A stretch of DNA of 64,000 nt. It comes from Clostridiales bacterium FE2011. Its GTDB lineage: Bacteria > Bacillota > Clostridia > Christensenellales > Aristaeellaceae. Positions within the stretch are counted from its first letter, which is position 1, and every line of letters begins with the position of its first letter. The notes below the pieces were generated by a model, which ran no database searches, was not told where the DNA came from, and saw only the letters and a list, made by a program, of their open reading frames with translations. The DNA is taken from positions 1,364,001 to 1,428,000 of the forward strand of contig CP069418.1 of NCBI GenBank assembly GCA_017569305.1, given 5' to 3'. The translations under genes were made by a program, and so were the position numbers. Below are positions 31,971-41,500 of the stretch, piece by piece.

Positions 31971-34900
31971 ATGAAAAAACTGTTGTCCCTGTTGCTTGCG
32001 CTGGCTCTGTTTGTCAGCGTCCTGCCCGCGATTGCGGAACCGGCTCCCGCCGACACTGACGAGACCGTCGGTCTGCCCGCCGTCGGCGATGTAGTCGAAG
32101 GCTTTGAAGTCAAGGAAATCCGGCCTTTTGAGATGGTCGGCGCGGATCTGGTGCTGTTTGAGCATCAGAAGACAGGCGCGAAGCTCCTCTATATCGCCAA
32201 TGAGGATACCAACCGTGCCTTCCAGCTGACCTTCCCCACGCGGCCGATTGATAACACCGGTCTGCCCCATGTATTTGAACACAGCACCCTGTCCGGTTCC
32301 GCGAAATATCCCAGCACCGGACTGTGGTTCAACCTGATCTATCAGTCCTACCAGACCTACATGAACGCCTACACCATGGACGCGATGACCAGTTATCCGA
32401 TCGCATCCCTTTCCGAAGAACAGCTGCTGGCCCTGGCGGATTTCTATACGGACTGCTGCCTGCATCCGATCGTCAAGGAACGGGAAGACATCTACCGCAC
32501 GGAAGCCTGGCGCTATGAAATGGAGGACATGGACAGCCCCCTGATACTGAACGGTACCGTGTACAGCGAGATGACCGGCGCCATGGACCTGCGGGAAAGC
32601 GCTCTGGACAACGCGAACCTGGTCACCTTCCCCGGCGCCGCCCTGACCTTCAACTACGGCGGAAAGCCCGAAGCGATCCCGGAGATGACCTGGGACGCCC
32701 TGAAGAACTACCACGACACCTATTACCATCCGTCCAACTGTATCGCTTACCTGTACGGTTCCTTTGAGGATTACACCGTCTTCCTGAAGCTGCTGGACGA
32801 AGCCTTCAGCCCCTATGAGAAGAAGGATTTCTCCTTCACTGACAGCGGCTATACCCGGATCACCGAGCCTGTGGTCACCAGCGTTCCCTACGCTGTGGCA
32901 GAAGGCACCGATACGGCCAACCAGTCCACCATCTACTACTACATCATCTGCCCCGGCCTGAAGGAAAACAAGGCGCAGCAGCGTGCCGCGGACCATGTCT
33001 GGGAGCTGCTGGGCAACAGCGGTTCCCTGCTCATGCAGAACCTGAAGAAAGCCTTCCCCTCCGGTTCCTTCTCCTGCGGCCGTGAACTGGCCGCCCCAGA
33101 TGACGCCCTTGTGTTTGTGGCAAACAATGTCAACAAGGAAGACGCCGAAGCATTCCGCACGGTGGTCAACGACTCCCTGAAGCAGATTGCGCAGGACGGT
33201 TTTGATACGGTTCAGCTGGATTCCATCGTGACCGCCAAGCTGCTGAACAACAAGCTGGCGCTGGAAAGCGGAGAACCTGTTGATACCGTCATAAACAACC
33301 TGGCGTATGCTTACGCCGTCACCGGCAACCCCTTTGATTATGTCGAGTCCACAGAGGACCAGGCCAATATCATGAATGAAAACGCCCAGGGCCTGCTGAC
33401 CGCCGCCATCTCCGACTGGTATGTGGATCCCGAGCTGTATACCCTGACCACCACCTACCCCGAACCCGGCCTGAAGGAAAAGCAGGACGCCGCCCTGGCT
33501 GAAAAGCTGGCGGAGATCAAAGCCGGCATGACGGACGAGGAAAAGCAGGCGATCATCGACGCTACCCATGCCGAACCCGAGGAAGATGAAAACGCCGAAA
33601 TGATCGCCGCCCTGACCCCCGTCACCGTGGCAGACCTGCCCGAGGAAGTCCGCGAATACGCCATCACCGACGAAACCGGTGAAGACGGCGTCCGCCGCAT
33701 GAACGCCGTGGCCGGTGTGGACGGCGTGGGCAAAGTGGACCTGTACTTTGACGCCCGTACCCTTCCCCAGGAAGATATCCATTACCTGCGCCTGTTCACC
33801 CGCCTGCTGGGCCAGCTGGACACCGACGCCCACAGCAAGGAAGAACTGGCCGTCCTGATGGATCGCTACCTGATGTCCCGCACCATCGGTGTGGATACCT
33901 GCAACACCCCGGAAAAGGATGACGTCATTGCTTACCTGATTGCTGAATGGGTCGCGCTGGACGACGATCTCGCCGCCGGTTATGACCTGATGAAGGAAAT
34001 CCTGTTCCATACCCAGTTTACGGATCTCCAGACCCTTTCCGAACGGATCACTGCCCAGAAAGCCTACGTGCGCAACTCCATCAACAACAATCCATATGTT
34101 GCGCTCTATTCCCGCCAGGAAGGCGTCGGCGATCCCAGAAGCAGGTACTATGACTATCTGAACTACACTTCCTATTACGCTTTCCTGGAAGAGCTGGAAG
34201 CACAGATGGCCTCTGAACCGGAAACGGTGGTTGCCCGCCTGCAGAACATCCAGTCCTTCTTCACCAACCGCAGCGGCGCTGTCGCCACCTTTGCTGGCAA
34301 CGAAGCTTCCATCGCGGTGAACGCTCCCCTGGTAGATACCTTCTTCGCGGATATCGCATCCGAAGAACGGGAGTATCCGGCTTACGACCTGCCGGTTCCC
34401 CCGATCCGGGAAGCTGTTTCCGTGGACGGCAACATCCAGTACAACTGCAACTGCGCCGCCTTCAGCCAGATCGGCGTCGAACCGGACTATTCCCTCAACG
34501 TGATCGGTTCCCTGATCGCGGACCAGCTGCTCATTCCCGTCCTGCGGGACCAGATGGGCGCCTACTCCGTCTGGTGCGGCACGGACGGCGATTACGCCAT
34601 GTACCTGATCTCCTACCGGGACCCCAACGTCAAGGCTACCTTCGACCTGTATGATTCCATTCCGGAAAAGCTCGCCGCCATGGAGCTGACCCAGGAACAG
34701 ATCGACGGCTATATCATGCAGCAGTATTCCAGCCTGGCAAAACCCGCAGGCGAACTGGGCGGCGCTGTGACCGCGATGACCAATATCCTGCACCGCAGGC
34801 CCGCGGATGAAAAGCTGCAGCAGATGCGCGCCTACAAGAGCGTGACGCCCGAAAGCGTGAAGGCCGCTGCCGAAGCCTATGCCAAGCTGATGGAAAAAGG

Positions 34901-35366
34901 CTGCCGCGGCACCGTGGGACCGATCGGCACCCTGCAGGCCAACAGCGACCTGTATGACGCGATCCAGAACCCCTTCCACACCGAAGACCTGTCCCAGGTT
35001 TCCTTCTCCGATGTGGCAGAAGACAATGAACACCATGACGCCATCTATGCCGCCTTCACCAGTGGCATGATGGCAGCGAAGGAAGAAGGCCTCTTCGCGC
35101 CGGATGAACCTGCCACCGTGGGTGACTTCCTCGGCGGTCTGTATATGCTGATCGGCGGCGGCTCCAATGATCCCGACGCCTGCAAGGAAACGCTGGTTGG
35201 ATACGGCCTGGTCGCTGCGGATCAGGATCTGAATGCCGAACTGCATGAAGATCTGCTCTGCGGTCTCCTGACCGCCATCGGTGCCGAAATGACCACAGAC
35301 ACCCCCGATGCCGCCGTTACCCGTGCGGACCTGGCGGATCTGTTCGTCCAGCTTTCCGGCAACTGA
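31971..35366 (+). CDS. exported M16C presequence-protease-like metalloprotease with SLH-like tail
   Basis: 1131 residues. A signal peptide of about 22 residues precedes two M16 halves. The inverted zinc motif HxxEH is present in GLPHVFEHSTLSGSAKYPS, and the third ligand region YRTEAWRYEMED follows about 80 residues on, as in presequence proteases (PreP, M16C). Such enzymes usually clear peptides inside cells or organelles; here a signal peptide directs it outside. The last 125 residues contain FSDVAEDNEHHDAIYAAFTS and EGLFAPDEPATVGDFLGGLY, an SLH-like repeat that could bind wall polymers, though it is degenerate. The ATG follows CGGAGGGAAGAAA. A terminator follows. Monocistronic. Confidence 0.9.
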   Translation: MKKLLSLLLALALFVSVLPAIAEPAPADTDETVGLPAVGDVVEGFEVKEIRPFEMVGADLVLFEHQKTGAKLLYIANEDTNRAFQLTFPTRPIDNTGLPHVFEHSTLSGSAKYPSTGLWFNLIYQSYQTYMNAYTMDAMTSYPIASLSEEQLLALADFYTDCCLHPIVKEREDIYRTEAWRYEMEDMDSPLILNGTVYSEMTGAMDLRESALDNANLVTFPGAALTFNYGGKPEAIPEMTWDALKNYHDTYYHPSNCIAYLYGSFEDYTVFLKLLDEAFSPYEKKDFSFTDSGYTRITEPVVTSVPYAVAEGTDTANQSTIYYYIICPGLKENKAQQRAADHVWELLGNSGSLLMQNLKKAFPSGSFSCGRELAAPDDALVFVANNVNKEDAEAFRTVVNDSLKQIAQDGFDTVQLDSIVTAKLLNNKLALESGEPVDTVINNLAYAYAVTGNPFDYVESTEDQANIMNENAQGLLTAAISDWYVDPELYTLTTTYPEPGLKEKQDAALAEKLAEIKAGMTDEEKQAIIDATHAEPEEDENAEMIAALTPVTVADLPEEVREYAITDETGEDGVRRMNAVAGVDGVGKVDLYFDARTLPQEDIHYLRLFTRLLGQLDTDAHSKEELAVLMDRYLMSRTIGVDTCNTPEKDDVIAYLIAEWVALDDDLAAGYDLMKEILFHTQFTDLQTLSERITAQKAYVRNSINNNPYVALYSRQEGVGDPRSRYYDYLNYTSYYAFLEELEAQMASEPETVVARLQNIQSFFTNRSGAVATFAGNEASIAVNAPLVDTFFADIASEEREYPAYDLPVPPIREAVSVDGNIQYNCNCAAFSQIGVEPDYSLNVIGSLIADQLLIPVLRDQMGAYSVWCGTDGDYAMYLISYRDPNVKATFDLYDSIPEKLAAMELTQEQIDGYIMQQYSSLAKPAGELGGAVTAMTNILHRRPADEKLQQMRAYKSVTPESVKAAAEAYAKLMEKGCRGTVGPIGTLQANSDLYDAIQNPFHTEDLSQVSFSDVAEDNEHHDAIYAAFTSGMMAAKEEGLFAPDEPATVGDFLGGLYMLIGGGSNDPDACKETLVGYGLVAADQDLNAELHEDLLCGLLTAIGAEMTTDTPDAAVTRADLADLFVQLSGN

Positions 35367-35381
35367 TCCTTCCCGAATCAA

Positions 35382-35420
35382 AAAGACGGCCTGCCGCCTC
35401 GGAGGCAAGCCGTCTTTCAG
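35382..35420 (+). terminator. terminator of the M16 protease gene
   Basis: AAAGACGGC pairs with GCCGTCTTT, with an inner TGCC/GGCA stem, then TTTCAGTTTG. It starts 15 bases after the stop. Confidence 0.8.
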
Positions 35421-35584
35421 TTTGTACAGCACAGTCTATCCTCTGTGCCTTTTTCGGAACATATGGTTATTACGCCTTATATTCTATTGATTTTGGATGG
35501 ACATCGGGAACAATCCCCCAGCAGTAGTCTTTATGATGTATGGTATGATACAATGGCATAACAGCTATGAAAGGAGCGATCCTC

Positions 35585-36361
35585 ATGAAGAAACTCATAT
35601 CCTTTTTCCTGGCCCTGACCATCCTGCTGGCCGCCTTCTGCGCCTTTGCGGAGGAACCTGCCGCAAATACCGCCATCCGCTATGAGGGTGCCGGCTTCGA
35701 CACCCCGGAAGACGCGGTTGCCTGCTATATGAACGGCCTGAAGAACCTGGACTTTGAACAGATGCTGAGCGCCTATGCCTGGGAAACCCTGGCCAGCCAT
35801 TATTCGGTGGAGAAGTTCCTTCAGAGGATAAAGGCTTATATCCCGACAAGCTATGTCAGAATGCCCGCCGCCAATGATTTTATGGTTTCCGCAACGCTTC
35901 ATTCCCTCCGCGCCGCGGAGGTCAGGATGATCTACAATGCCCTGGAGGCATATATCCTGGGCGAGGATTACCCGGACGGAAAAGCAATCCCCCTGCAGGA
36001 AAAAGATGTGGAAGCTTTTCTGCAGAAGTTTGACAACGGCAAACTTGAAGCGCTGACCGGTATGTCGGATATCACTTTCCTGACGCCGGATTCAGTAACA
36101 GATAACAAGTTTTCCCTTGAACAGAACCAGGAAGCCCTCAAAAAGCAGACAGCTCAGTACGGGGCGGACGAATTGGTCAATATAGTAGCCACGGCCTTTG
36201 TCGGCGATGGGACAATTATATGCATGCCTACCGTGGCCCGATACGGGGACCGGTGGTATATGGTTTCCGTCAACAGCATCACAAGTATGATCCTGGGCGT
36301 GGATATGAACCACCAGGCTTTTATGTTCCGGGAAGCAAAGCTGGAAGATTTCTTCCGCTGA
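35585..36361 (+). CDS. exported protein of unknown function
   Basis: 258 residues with a clear signal peptide, MKKLISFFLALTILLAAFCA then FAEE, cut near AFA. The mature part begins with NTAIRYEGAGFDTPEDAVAC, a start often seen in stress-dependent or DUF4878-like lumazine-fold proteins that place EDAV in a helix, and ends VDMNHQAFMFREAKLEDFF. No catalytic motif is apparent. The ATG follows AAAGGAGCGATCCTC. The gene is single, closed by a bidirectional terminator after a dispersed palindrome. Confident that it is real and exported; function open. Confidence 0.75.
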   Translation: MKKLISFFLALTILLAAFCAFAEEPAANTAIRYEGAGFDTPEDAVACYMNGLKNLDFEQMLSAYAWETLASHYSVEKFLQRIKAYIPTSYVRMPAANDFMVSATLHSLRAAEVRMIYNALEAYILGEDYPDGKAIPLQEKDVEAFLQKFDNGKLEALTGMSDITFLTPDSVTDNKFSLEQNQEALKKQTAQYGADELVNIVATAFVGDGTIICMPTVARYGDRWYMVSVNSITSMILGVDMNHQAFMFREAKLEDFFR

Positions 36362-36377
36362 GTGTATGATCAAAAAT

Positions 36378-36404
36378 GGACACTGGGGACTGTCCCCAGT
36401 GTCC
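36378..36404. repeat. 27-bp dispersed palindrome, copy 2
   Basis: Identical over 27 bases to 10008-10034 and 41607-41633 (GGACACTGGGGAC plus mirror half). It lies between the gene stop and the terminator. Confidence 0.8.
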
Positions 36405-36410
36405 AATATA

Positions 36411-36443
36411 AAAACCCGCTGTGCAAATGCACAGCGGGTTTTT
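36411..36443. terminator. bidirectional terminator between convergent exported-protein genes
   Basis: AAAACCCGCTGTGC pairs with GCACAGCGGGTTTT across AAAT, with A and T runs on both sides. Confidence 0.88.
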
Positions 36444-36468
36444 CCGGCCACAGCCGGTTCATTGTTCA

Positions 36469-38391
36469 TTAGTTAAGCTCGCATTTGAACCGTCCGAATT
36501 CATATTTCATTTTCTTGCCGTTTGTGATGATCAGGTACCAGTACTCAGGTGCTTCCGTCCAGTTGCCGTTCTCATCCTTCCGGATACTGATCTGCCGGGA
36601 TTCGTAGTACTTTCCGTCTGTCACTTCCTGTACGGTCAGCTGATCGCCTTCCCGCGTACAGATCACCAGCTGTGTTTCGGGGATCGTCCTGACGATATCT
36701 ATGTTCAGCTCTCCGAGCACCAGACTGTCCATATCCTTCATCGCTTCGCTGTGCTGTTCCAGCTGCAGGCTGAGATCGAAAACACCATTGGCATGTTTGC
36801 CGTCCAGGTACAGATTGTCCTCAAAGCCAACCCGGACCTCGTCCCTTTTGGAAGTACCGAATTTGATTCCGTCAATCACTGCCCGGCCCTTATCGCTGTT
36901 ATCCTCCAGCGTAAGCACGTCTCCCGGCTGCCAGGCTGTCAGCGGCTCAGCCGCGTTTTTTTCCGCGTCACGCAGGTATTTATCCTTTACCTTGATTTTC
37001 GCATCCTTCAGGGCAGACCACTTATATTCTTTCTTCGGTCCCTCGACAAACTGCACACCCAGCTTGTCAGGTTCATTGCCGTCCAGGATCTGGATGTCAT
37101 ATCCTTCCGGATAAGTCATCGTCATCAATCCGTCTATTTCTATTCCAGCAATAGGCAGGTTATTCTCCCCCTGGTAAAGGAAAAACAGATTCGGAGCATT
37201 CCCGCAGATCCCGACATAATAATTCACAAAGTCTTCTGGCGACCTGGCCTTAATCAGGCATCCTGTAGCCAAGCCCGAATATATATAGTCCCTGGGCATT
37301 CCGCTCTCCCGTGCCAGTCCGTTCTCATAACTGTCCTCATAACCTGTCAGGTCAATAAAGTAATAGTATCCGTCCTGATAGATAAAGTTGAACACATGTC
37401 CGTTGTTGTCTGCACAGGAATAGCTCAGGAAACCAATTTGCTCATAATCCCCGCTCAGGATATAATTCAGCCAGTTGCTGTCTGCCGCGCAGCAGCCTGT
37501 ATTGGTGCGCACCGCATCGCGTCCGGGTTTATGATGTTCCCACTTGATTTCGTTCTCAAGGATATCTGCGTTGTCTTCTGTATAAGTGAAACCGCTGATC
37601 CTGAAAAGCTGGATTGCTTCGTACAAGGTAGAGATTTCTTCCTGCTTCTCCTCCGGACTGTGCTCCACCATGTCGGCAATTTCCCGGTTGGTATAGCGTG
37701 TTTTCCCCAGCGTGTTGATCGGAACCCACCAGACGCCGTCAGCAAGGATCATTCGGAAATCCGCTTCATAGCGAACCCTGTCTATGTCATAGTCCGGGTT
37801 CACCGGAACAATCTCTGCAGCGTCATATGGTATGTAGTTCAATCGTTGGATTACACCGTAAAACTCAAGCTCATGCCCGTTATCATCTGTGCCGACGGCC
37901 GCAACAATTTCATACCTGCTGGTCCCGTCCGCAGGATAAGTGGAGCGATAGGAAAACACATAACCGGGAGCAATACGTTCCGGCCCGGCAGGAAGCAAAT
38001 CCTGGCTCAGATCCTGTAACACGCATGTTCCGTCAGGTTGCACTGTATAGGAAAGCACCTGTTCCAGCATAAGCCCTACATTGTTGGTCACCATCATATC
38101 GACCATATAATAGTTCTTTACGTGTTCATCTTCCCGGCCTACACACGGAAGCACCGGACCGTCCGGGGCCCAGATATACAGTTCTGAGCAACCCTCTTCC
38201 TTGTAAGCATTGGTCGTGTAATGGGTGTTTACCAGTTCCCACAGCGCTTTGTCCCCGCCCTCTTCAACGGCTTTCTGAATCTTAGTAATCCTTTTTTCAA
38301 CAGGAGCCGTTTCCTCTGCGCACGCCGGAATCACGGCCGCCGACACGCACAGGATCATACACAGTGCCAGGGAAATCAGTTTTCTCAACAT
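36469..38391 (-). CDS. exported transglutaminase-like protein
   Basis: 640 residues. A signal peptide (LISLALCMILCVSAAVIPAC) leads to a long mature chain. Near the middle a Cys-His-Asp set resembles the transglutaminase-like (papain-fold) core: NTGCCAADSNWLNYIL at about residue 300, NNGHVFNFIYQDGYYYFIDL at about 330-347. Spacing between His and Asp is typical. A further C-terminal part is beta-rich (WQPGDVLTLEDNSDKGRAVI). Bacterial secreted members act as proteases or crosslink proteins. The assignment rests on the triad pattern only. The ATG lies nine bases after AAGGAG; the first 7 codons of the open frame are not used. Confidence 0.6.
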   Translation of the reverse strand: MLRKLISLALCMILCVSAAVIPACAEETAPVEKRITKIQKAVEEGGDKALWELVNTHYTTNAYKEEGCSELYIWAPDGPVLPCVGREDEHVKNYYMVDMMVTNNVGLMLEQVLSYTVQPDGTCVLQDLSQDLLPAGPERIAPGYVFSYRSTYPADGTSRYEIVAAVGTDDNGHELEFYGVIQRLNYIPYDAAEIVPVNPDYDIDRVRYEADFRMILADGVWWVPINTLGKTRYTNREIADMVEHSPEEKQEEISTLYEAIQLFRISGFTYTEDNADILENEIKWEHHKPGRDAVRTNTGCCAADSNWLNYILSGDYEQIGFLSYSCADNNGHVFNFIYQDGYYYFIDLTGYEDSYENGLARESGMPRDYIYSGLATGCLIKARSPEDFVNYYVGICGNAPNLFFLYQGENNLPIAGIEIDGLMTMTYPEGYDIQILDGNEPDKLGVQFVEGPKKEYKWSALKDAKIKVKDKYLRDAEKNAAEPLTAWQPGDVLTLEDNSDKGRAVIDGIKFGTSKRDEVRVGFEDNLYLDGKHANGVFDLSLQLEQHSEAMKDMDSLVLGELNIDIVRTIPETQLVICTREGDQLTVQEVTDGKYYESRQISIRKDENGNWTEAPEYWYLIITNGKKMKYEFGRFKCELN

Positions 38392-38669
38392 AGTATTCTG
38401 CTCCTTTTTCATTTTGGAAGGTATTGATCGGATATCGACAACGGTTTCTGTAGGATATATTTTACCCTACCCCTCGTTTTGAAAAAAGTATATAATTTGT
38501 ATTGGTCAGTAAACAGGATGAAAAAAGCAAATTACAGGGGTCTATTTTTCCACACGCACCTCCGCCGAATCGGTTGAGCTGAACACAACCACTGCGTTAT
38601 TGGATTTTGCCGCATAAATGGTATGATGCTTCTGGAACGTTCCGGAAATAAAAAGACGGAGGGACACTT

Positions 38670-39284
38670 ATGATGTATCTGTCAGCAAACCTGAAAAAGT
38701 ACAGGATCATGAAGGGACTGACCCAGGAAGATGTGGCTGAATATCTGGGGATTACGGCGCAAAGCGTTTCCAAGTGGGAACGGGGGGAATCCTGTCCGGA
38801 TATCACGTTCCTGCCCGCGCTGGCAAATATCTTTGAAACCAGCGTGGACCTGCTGCTGGGGATGGATACGATCCGGGCGGAAGAAACCCGGCGGGGGATC
38901 CACGCCAAAGCGGTGGCATATCAGCAGGAGGAGGATTATGAGGCGGCCGCGAAGACCTATCGGGAAGCACTGCTGACCTATCCGAACGACCCCGGCATGA
39001 TGCTGGGGCTGGCCGGAGCCCTGGCGCTGCAAGGCGATACCGCGGAAGCCATTGAGCTGATGGAAAAAGGCCTGCCGCTTTCCACAAATGAAAAGCAGAA
39101 GGCCACCATCCGGGCCGCGTTATGCTTCCTGTACCTGAAGGCCGGAAAAGAAGATAAGGCCAACGCCCTGGCCTCCCGGCTGCCGCATATGAGGGAGAGC
39201 CGGGAAGTGATACAGCCGCTCATTCAAAGTGCCATGGACGGCGCAGCGATTGAGGAGAATGTGAGGAAGATACTCTTAGGATGA
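38670..39284 (+). CDS. XRE family regulator with TPR-like C-terminus
   Basis: 204 residues. The N-terminal helix-turn-helix (LKKYRIMKGLTQEDVAEYLG and ITAQSVSKWERGESCPDITF) is clear, followed by TPR-like helices: EEDYEAAAKTYREALLTYPN and LAGALALQGDTAEAIELMEK. The layout is that of peptide-responsive or stress regulators in Bacillota. Two ATGs in tandem follow GGAGGGACACTT; the first is used here. It opposes the exported transglutaminase-like gene across 278 bases. Target genes are unknown; the minus-strand gene at 36469 is a candidate. Confidence 0.85.
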   Translation: MMYLSANLKKYRIMKGLTQEDVAEYLGITAQSVSKWERGESCPDITFLPALANIFETSVDLLLGMDTIRAEETRRGIHAKAVAYQQEEDYEAAAKTYREALLTYPNDPGMMLGLAGALALQGDTAEAIELMEKGLPLSTNEKQKATIRAALCFLYLKAGKEDKANALASRLPHMRESREVIQPLIQSAMDGAAIEENVRKILLG

Positions 39285-39296
39285 GGTAGGAAGCAA

Positions 39297-39343
39297 TGGG
39301 CGAAGCCCAAATGAACAATTAAGAATTAACAATTAACAATTAG
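39297..39343. repeat. AT-rich tract family, copy 3
   Basis: Hairpin TGGGC-GAA-GCCCA followed by AATGAACAATTAAGAATTAA and CAATTAACAATTAG. Same layout as the copies at 24715 and 31658. Confidence 0.5.
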
Positions 39344-39360
39344 GGTTCGTATAAAAGAAG

Positions 39361-39393
39361 CTCCGGGGATTTATCCCCGGAGTTTTGCTTTTT
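39361..39393. terminator. bidirectional terminator
   Basis: CTCCGGGG pairs with CCCCGGAG across ATTTAT, then TTTTGCTTTTT. It serves the XRE-TPR gene and overlaps the last codons of the convergent gene at 39371. Confidence 0.8.
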
Positions 39394-40732
39394 CAAGGAA
39401 AAGGTAGACACCGATGATGTGATGGGTTTTATCATCCACTGCCGCGCCATACAGTTTTCCGGCTTCTTCCCAGACATGCCAGATATGCTCCAGGTGATGC
39501 CGGGAGATCACCTTGCCGTCCCAGCCAAAGAAAACAACCGAATCAAAGGTAAAGCCTGTCACACCGCAGCAGAGGCACGCCCCTGAAAGGATCATATGCT
39601 GGGGATAAACCGGAAGCTCCAGCCGGATCCTGCTTACTTCGCGGCTGGTAAGATCCGTCCGAATAATCTCCCAGCCGCCGTCATTTGTTTCATGGGACGT
39701 ATAGGCACAGTGTCCGACATAATCACCATACTCAAACCCGCAAACATGTTCTTCAGGCAAGGCAGTCCGGATCTCATTGAGCTCCCTGTCCAGGAAGACA
39801 AACGCTCCGGTTTTGCGGCTGGAATACACATAACAGTCCATTTCATCGTTCCAGCGCATATACCGGACGTTGTCATCGTCAAAATCCCGCTGCGCCAGGA
39901 CGGATCCGTCCTCCGGCGACAGCCGCCATGCCGTGTACCGCGCACTGTCCTCCCGGTCGCCCCGGATTACCACGATTCCGTCTTTGCTGACAATCGGTTC
40001 ATACAGAAACCTCTGCGCGCTCAGGTCCGGCAGGAAAAACCATTGTTCCTGTCCCTGTTTATCCGAGCAGATAATTCCTTCCCCTGTCCGGTAAATGATC
40101 CCATGGCCCTTTGAGTTCGTCATGAGTACCCGGATTCCCCGCATAATCCCCGGAAACAATTTGCCGTCCCCACCCTGCATGCTCACAGGCCATTCTTCCC
40201 GGGGCAGCAGTTCCGGTTCATACCGGTTCGGCCGGCTGCGCAGGGCCTTGGCCCGCGCGTTCATCCGGTCGTAGGTTTCGGAGCTCTTTGCCACCGGAGG
40301 AATCTCTTCCTGTTCATAGGCAGCGTCAAAAGGCAGCCCGAAGGTCTCCTCAAGCAGGGCGAGTTTTTCATCCACCGACATGCCGCGTTTGATGGCCCAC
40401 AGCTTCTTCAGGGCCAGGGGATCATCCGGGAAAAGGTTCTCCGCCATGATCCTGACCTTTGAGTTATACTCACCGCAGTCCAGATAGGAAAGCTTTTTTC
40501 CATCCCGGTAGTAATACAGGCCGAAAGCTTCTTCATCATAGAGATAGAAGATCAGGACGTCGCCGGGAATAAACCGGGCCAGATACATGAGTTTCCGGGT
40601 ATTGAACTCTTCCAGGAGCAGCACAGACCAGTCACCATATCCGGTCAGCAGACGGCTTCCCTTCGGCAGCCTTTCCCTCAGGCTGTCCGCATGCTCATTT
40701 TTGCAATACAGGTTGCAGAACGACGCGCCCAT
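39371..40732 (-). CDS. uncharacterised protein, probable beta-propeller C-terminus
   Basis: 453 residues, no signal peptide. The N-terminal 110 residues (MGASFCNLYCKNEHADSLRE) resemble openings of several uncharacterised Bacillota proteins. From about residue 190 the sequence runs in short strand blocks (GIIYRTGEGIICSDKQGQEQ, ARYTAWRLSPEDGSVLAQRD, YVYSSRKTGAFVFLDRELNE) that look like a PQQ- or WD-like propeller reading from the cytoplasm. No enzyme motif is visible. The ATG follows GAGGGCACTCAA. Downstream it shares a terminator with the XRE gene; upstream lies another unknown gene. Confidence 0.7.
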   Translation of the reverse strand: MGASFCNLYCKNEHADSLRERLPKGSRLLTGYGDWSVLLLEEFNTRKLMYLARFIPGDVLIFYLYDEEAFGLYYYRDGKKLSYLDCGEYNSKVRIMAENLFPDDPLALKKLWAIKRGMSVDEKLALLEETFGLPFDAAYEQEEIPPVAKSSETYDRMNARAKALRSRPNRYEPELLPREEWPVSMQGGDGKLFPGIMRGIRVLMTNSKGHGIIYRTGEGIICSDKQGQEQWFFLPDLSAQRFLYEPIVSKDGIVVIRGDREDSARYTAWRLSPEDGSVLAQRDFDDDNVRYMRWNDEMDCYVYSSRKTGAFVFLDRELNEIRTALPEEHVCGFEYGDYVGHCAYTSHETNDGGWEIIRTDLTSREVSRIRLELPVYPQHMILSGACLCCGVTGFTFDSVVFFGWDGKVISRHHLEHIWHVWEEAGKLYGAAVDDKTHHIIGVYLFLEKAKLRG

Positions 40733-40846
40733 TTGAGTGCCCTCATTTCAGATTCTTTATCCGCGGCAGAACCGCAGCCGGATCAGGTGTCCGCGGTGTT
40801 CTTTTCTTCTCCGCTTTCGCCTTTCCCGGTCTGTGGTTTGATCTTA

Positions 40847-41179
40847 TCAGTGCCTGTCCAGAATTTCTTTAATCTGAGACAGGATGTTTTTATAATCAGC
40901 ATTGAGCCTGCATTGAAGAAAAGCATCCTCTCTCCGGATATAAAAAACTGTCAGGCCGGATCTTGGCGGAAACAGACTTTTGTAGTCCGCTTTCAGAATC
41001 GTATATAATTCACATAAGTCAGCCAGTTCATCTGATAAGGCAATTCCGATATTGTTTCCCATACGGCCTATTGTCCGTTCCGCATATCGGGTCTCCGGAT
41101 CCTTCTCGTTTTTGAGGATTGTGTATAAACTATGCAGAAGATGATCCAGTGAACGGATATCAGCCAGATCTTGATTCAT
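40847..41179 (-). CDS. small helical hypothetical protein
   Basis: 110 residues, almost entirely helical (IRSLDHLLHSLYTILKNEKD, ELADLCELYTILKADYKSLF). The ATG follows AGAGGGTAAACTC. Homology is not apparent. It may be a partner of the propeller protein downstream, 114 bases away on the same strand. Confidence 0.6.
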   Translation of the reverse strand: MNQDLADIRSLDHLLHSLYTILKNEKDPETRYAERTIGRMGNNIGIALSDELADLCELYTILKADYKSLFPPRSGLTVFYIRREDAFLQCRLNADYKNILSQIKEILDRH

Positions 41180-41330
41180 GAGTTTACCCTCTCTGCCGCT
41201 GCTGATCGGTCATGTTACTGCTATTATAAACAGAGGGGATGGCGGATGCTATAGCTTTAGGGAAAACGTTACTCAAACGTTACATATTTTACGGGAAGAA
41301 GGGGATTCAGAATTCTGCGATCGCTGTTAC

Positions 41331-41401
41331 CAAAAGGCTTAAAAGCCTTTTGACAGCTGTAGCATGGGAAGCATTAGCCGTGCTAAAGCACGGATGCTTC
41401 C
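41331..41401. repeat. pair of strong hairpins, candidate structured element
   Basis: CAAAAGGC-TTAAAA-GCCTTTTG (41331-41352) is followed 15 bases later by a longer hairpin (41367-41401), GGAAGCAT/ATGCTTCC outside and CCGTGC-TAAA-GCACGG inside. It does not match any RNA class I know. Confidence 0.45.
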
Positions 41402-41500
41402 TCAACAATTAGTATGGATTCTATACAAAAGGTGTTCCTTTGAATTGAAGGTTAACATCTCCGGAGGATGACAGCGTGGAGGCTACGGAGCGTAGAATCA

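Noticed and set aside
31803..35432. 1209-codon open frame on the minus strand opposite the M16 protease
   Set aside because: It is a mirror of the GC-rich codons of the protease gene (third-base G/C in one frame gives stop-poor antisense). It has no plausible start site, and its predicted chain is low-complexity in Gly, Val and His, with no domain. The plus-strand gene has a signal peptide, catalytic motifs and a ribosome binding site.
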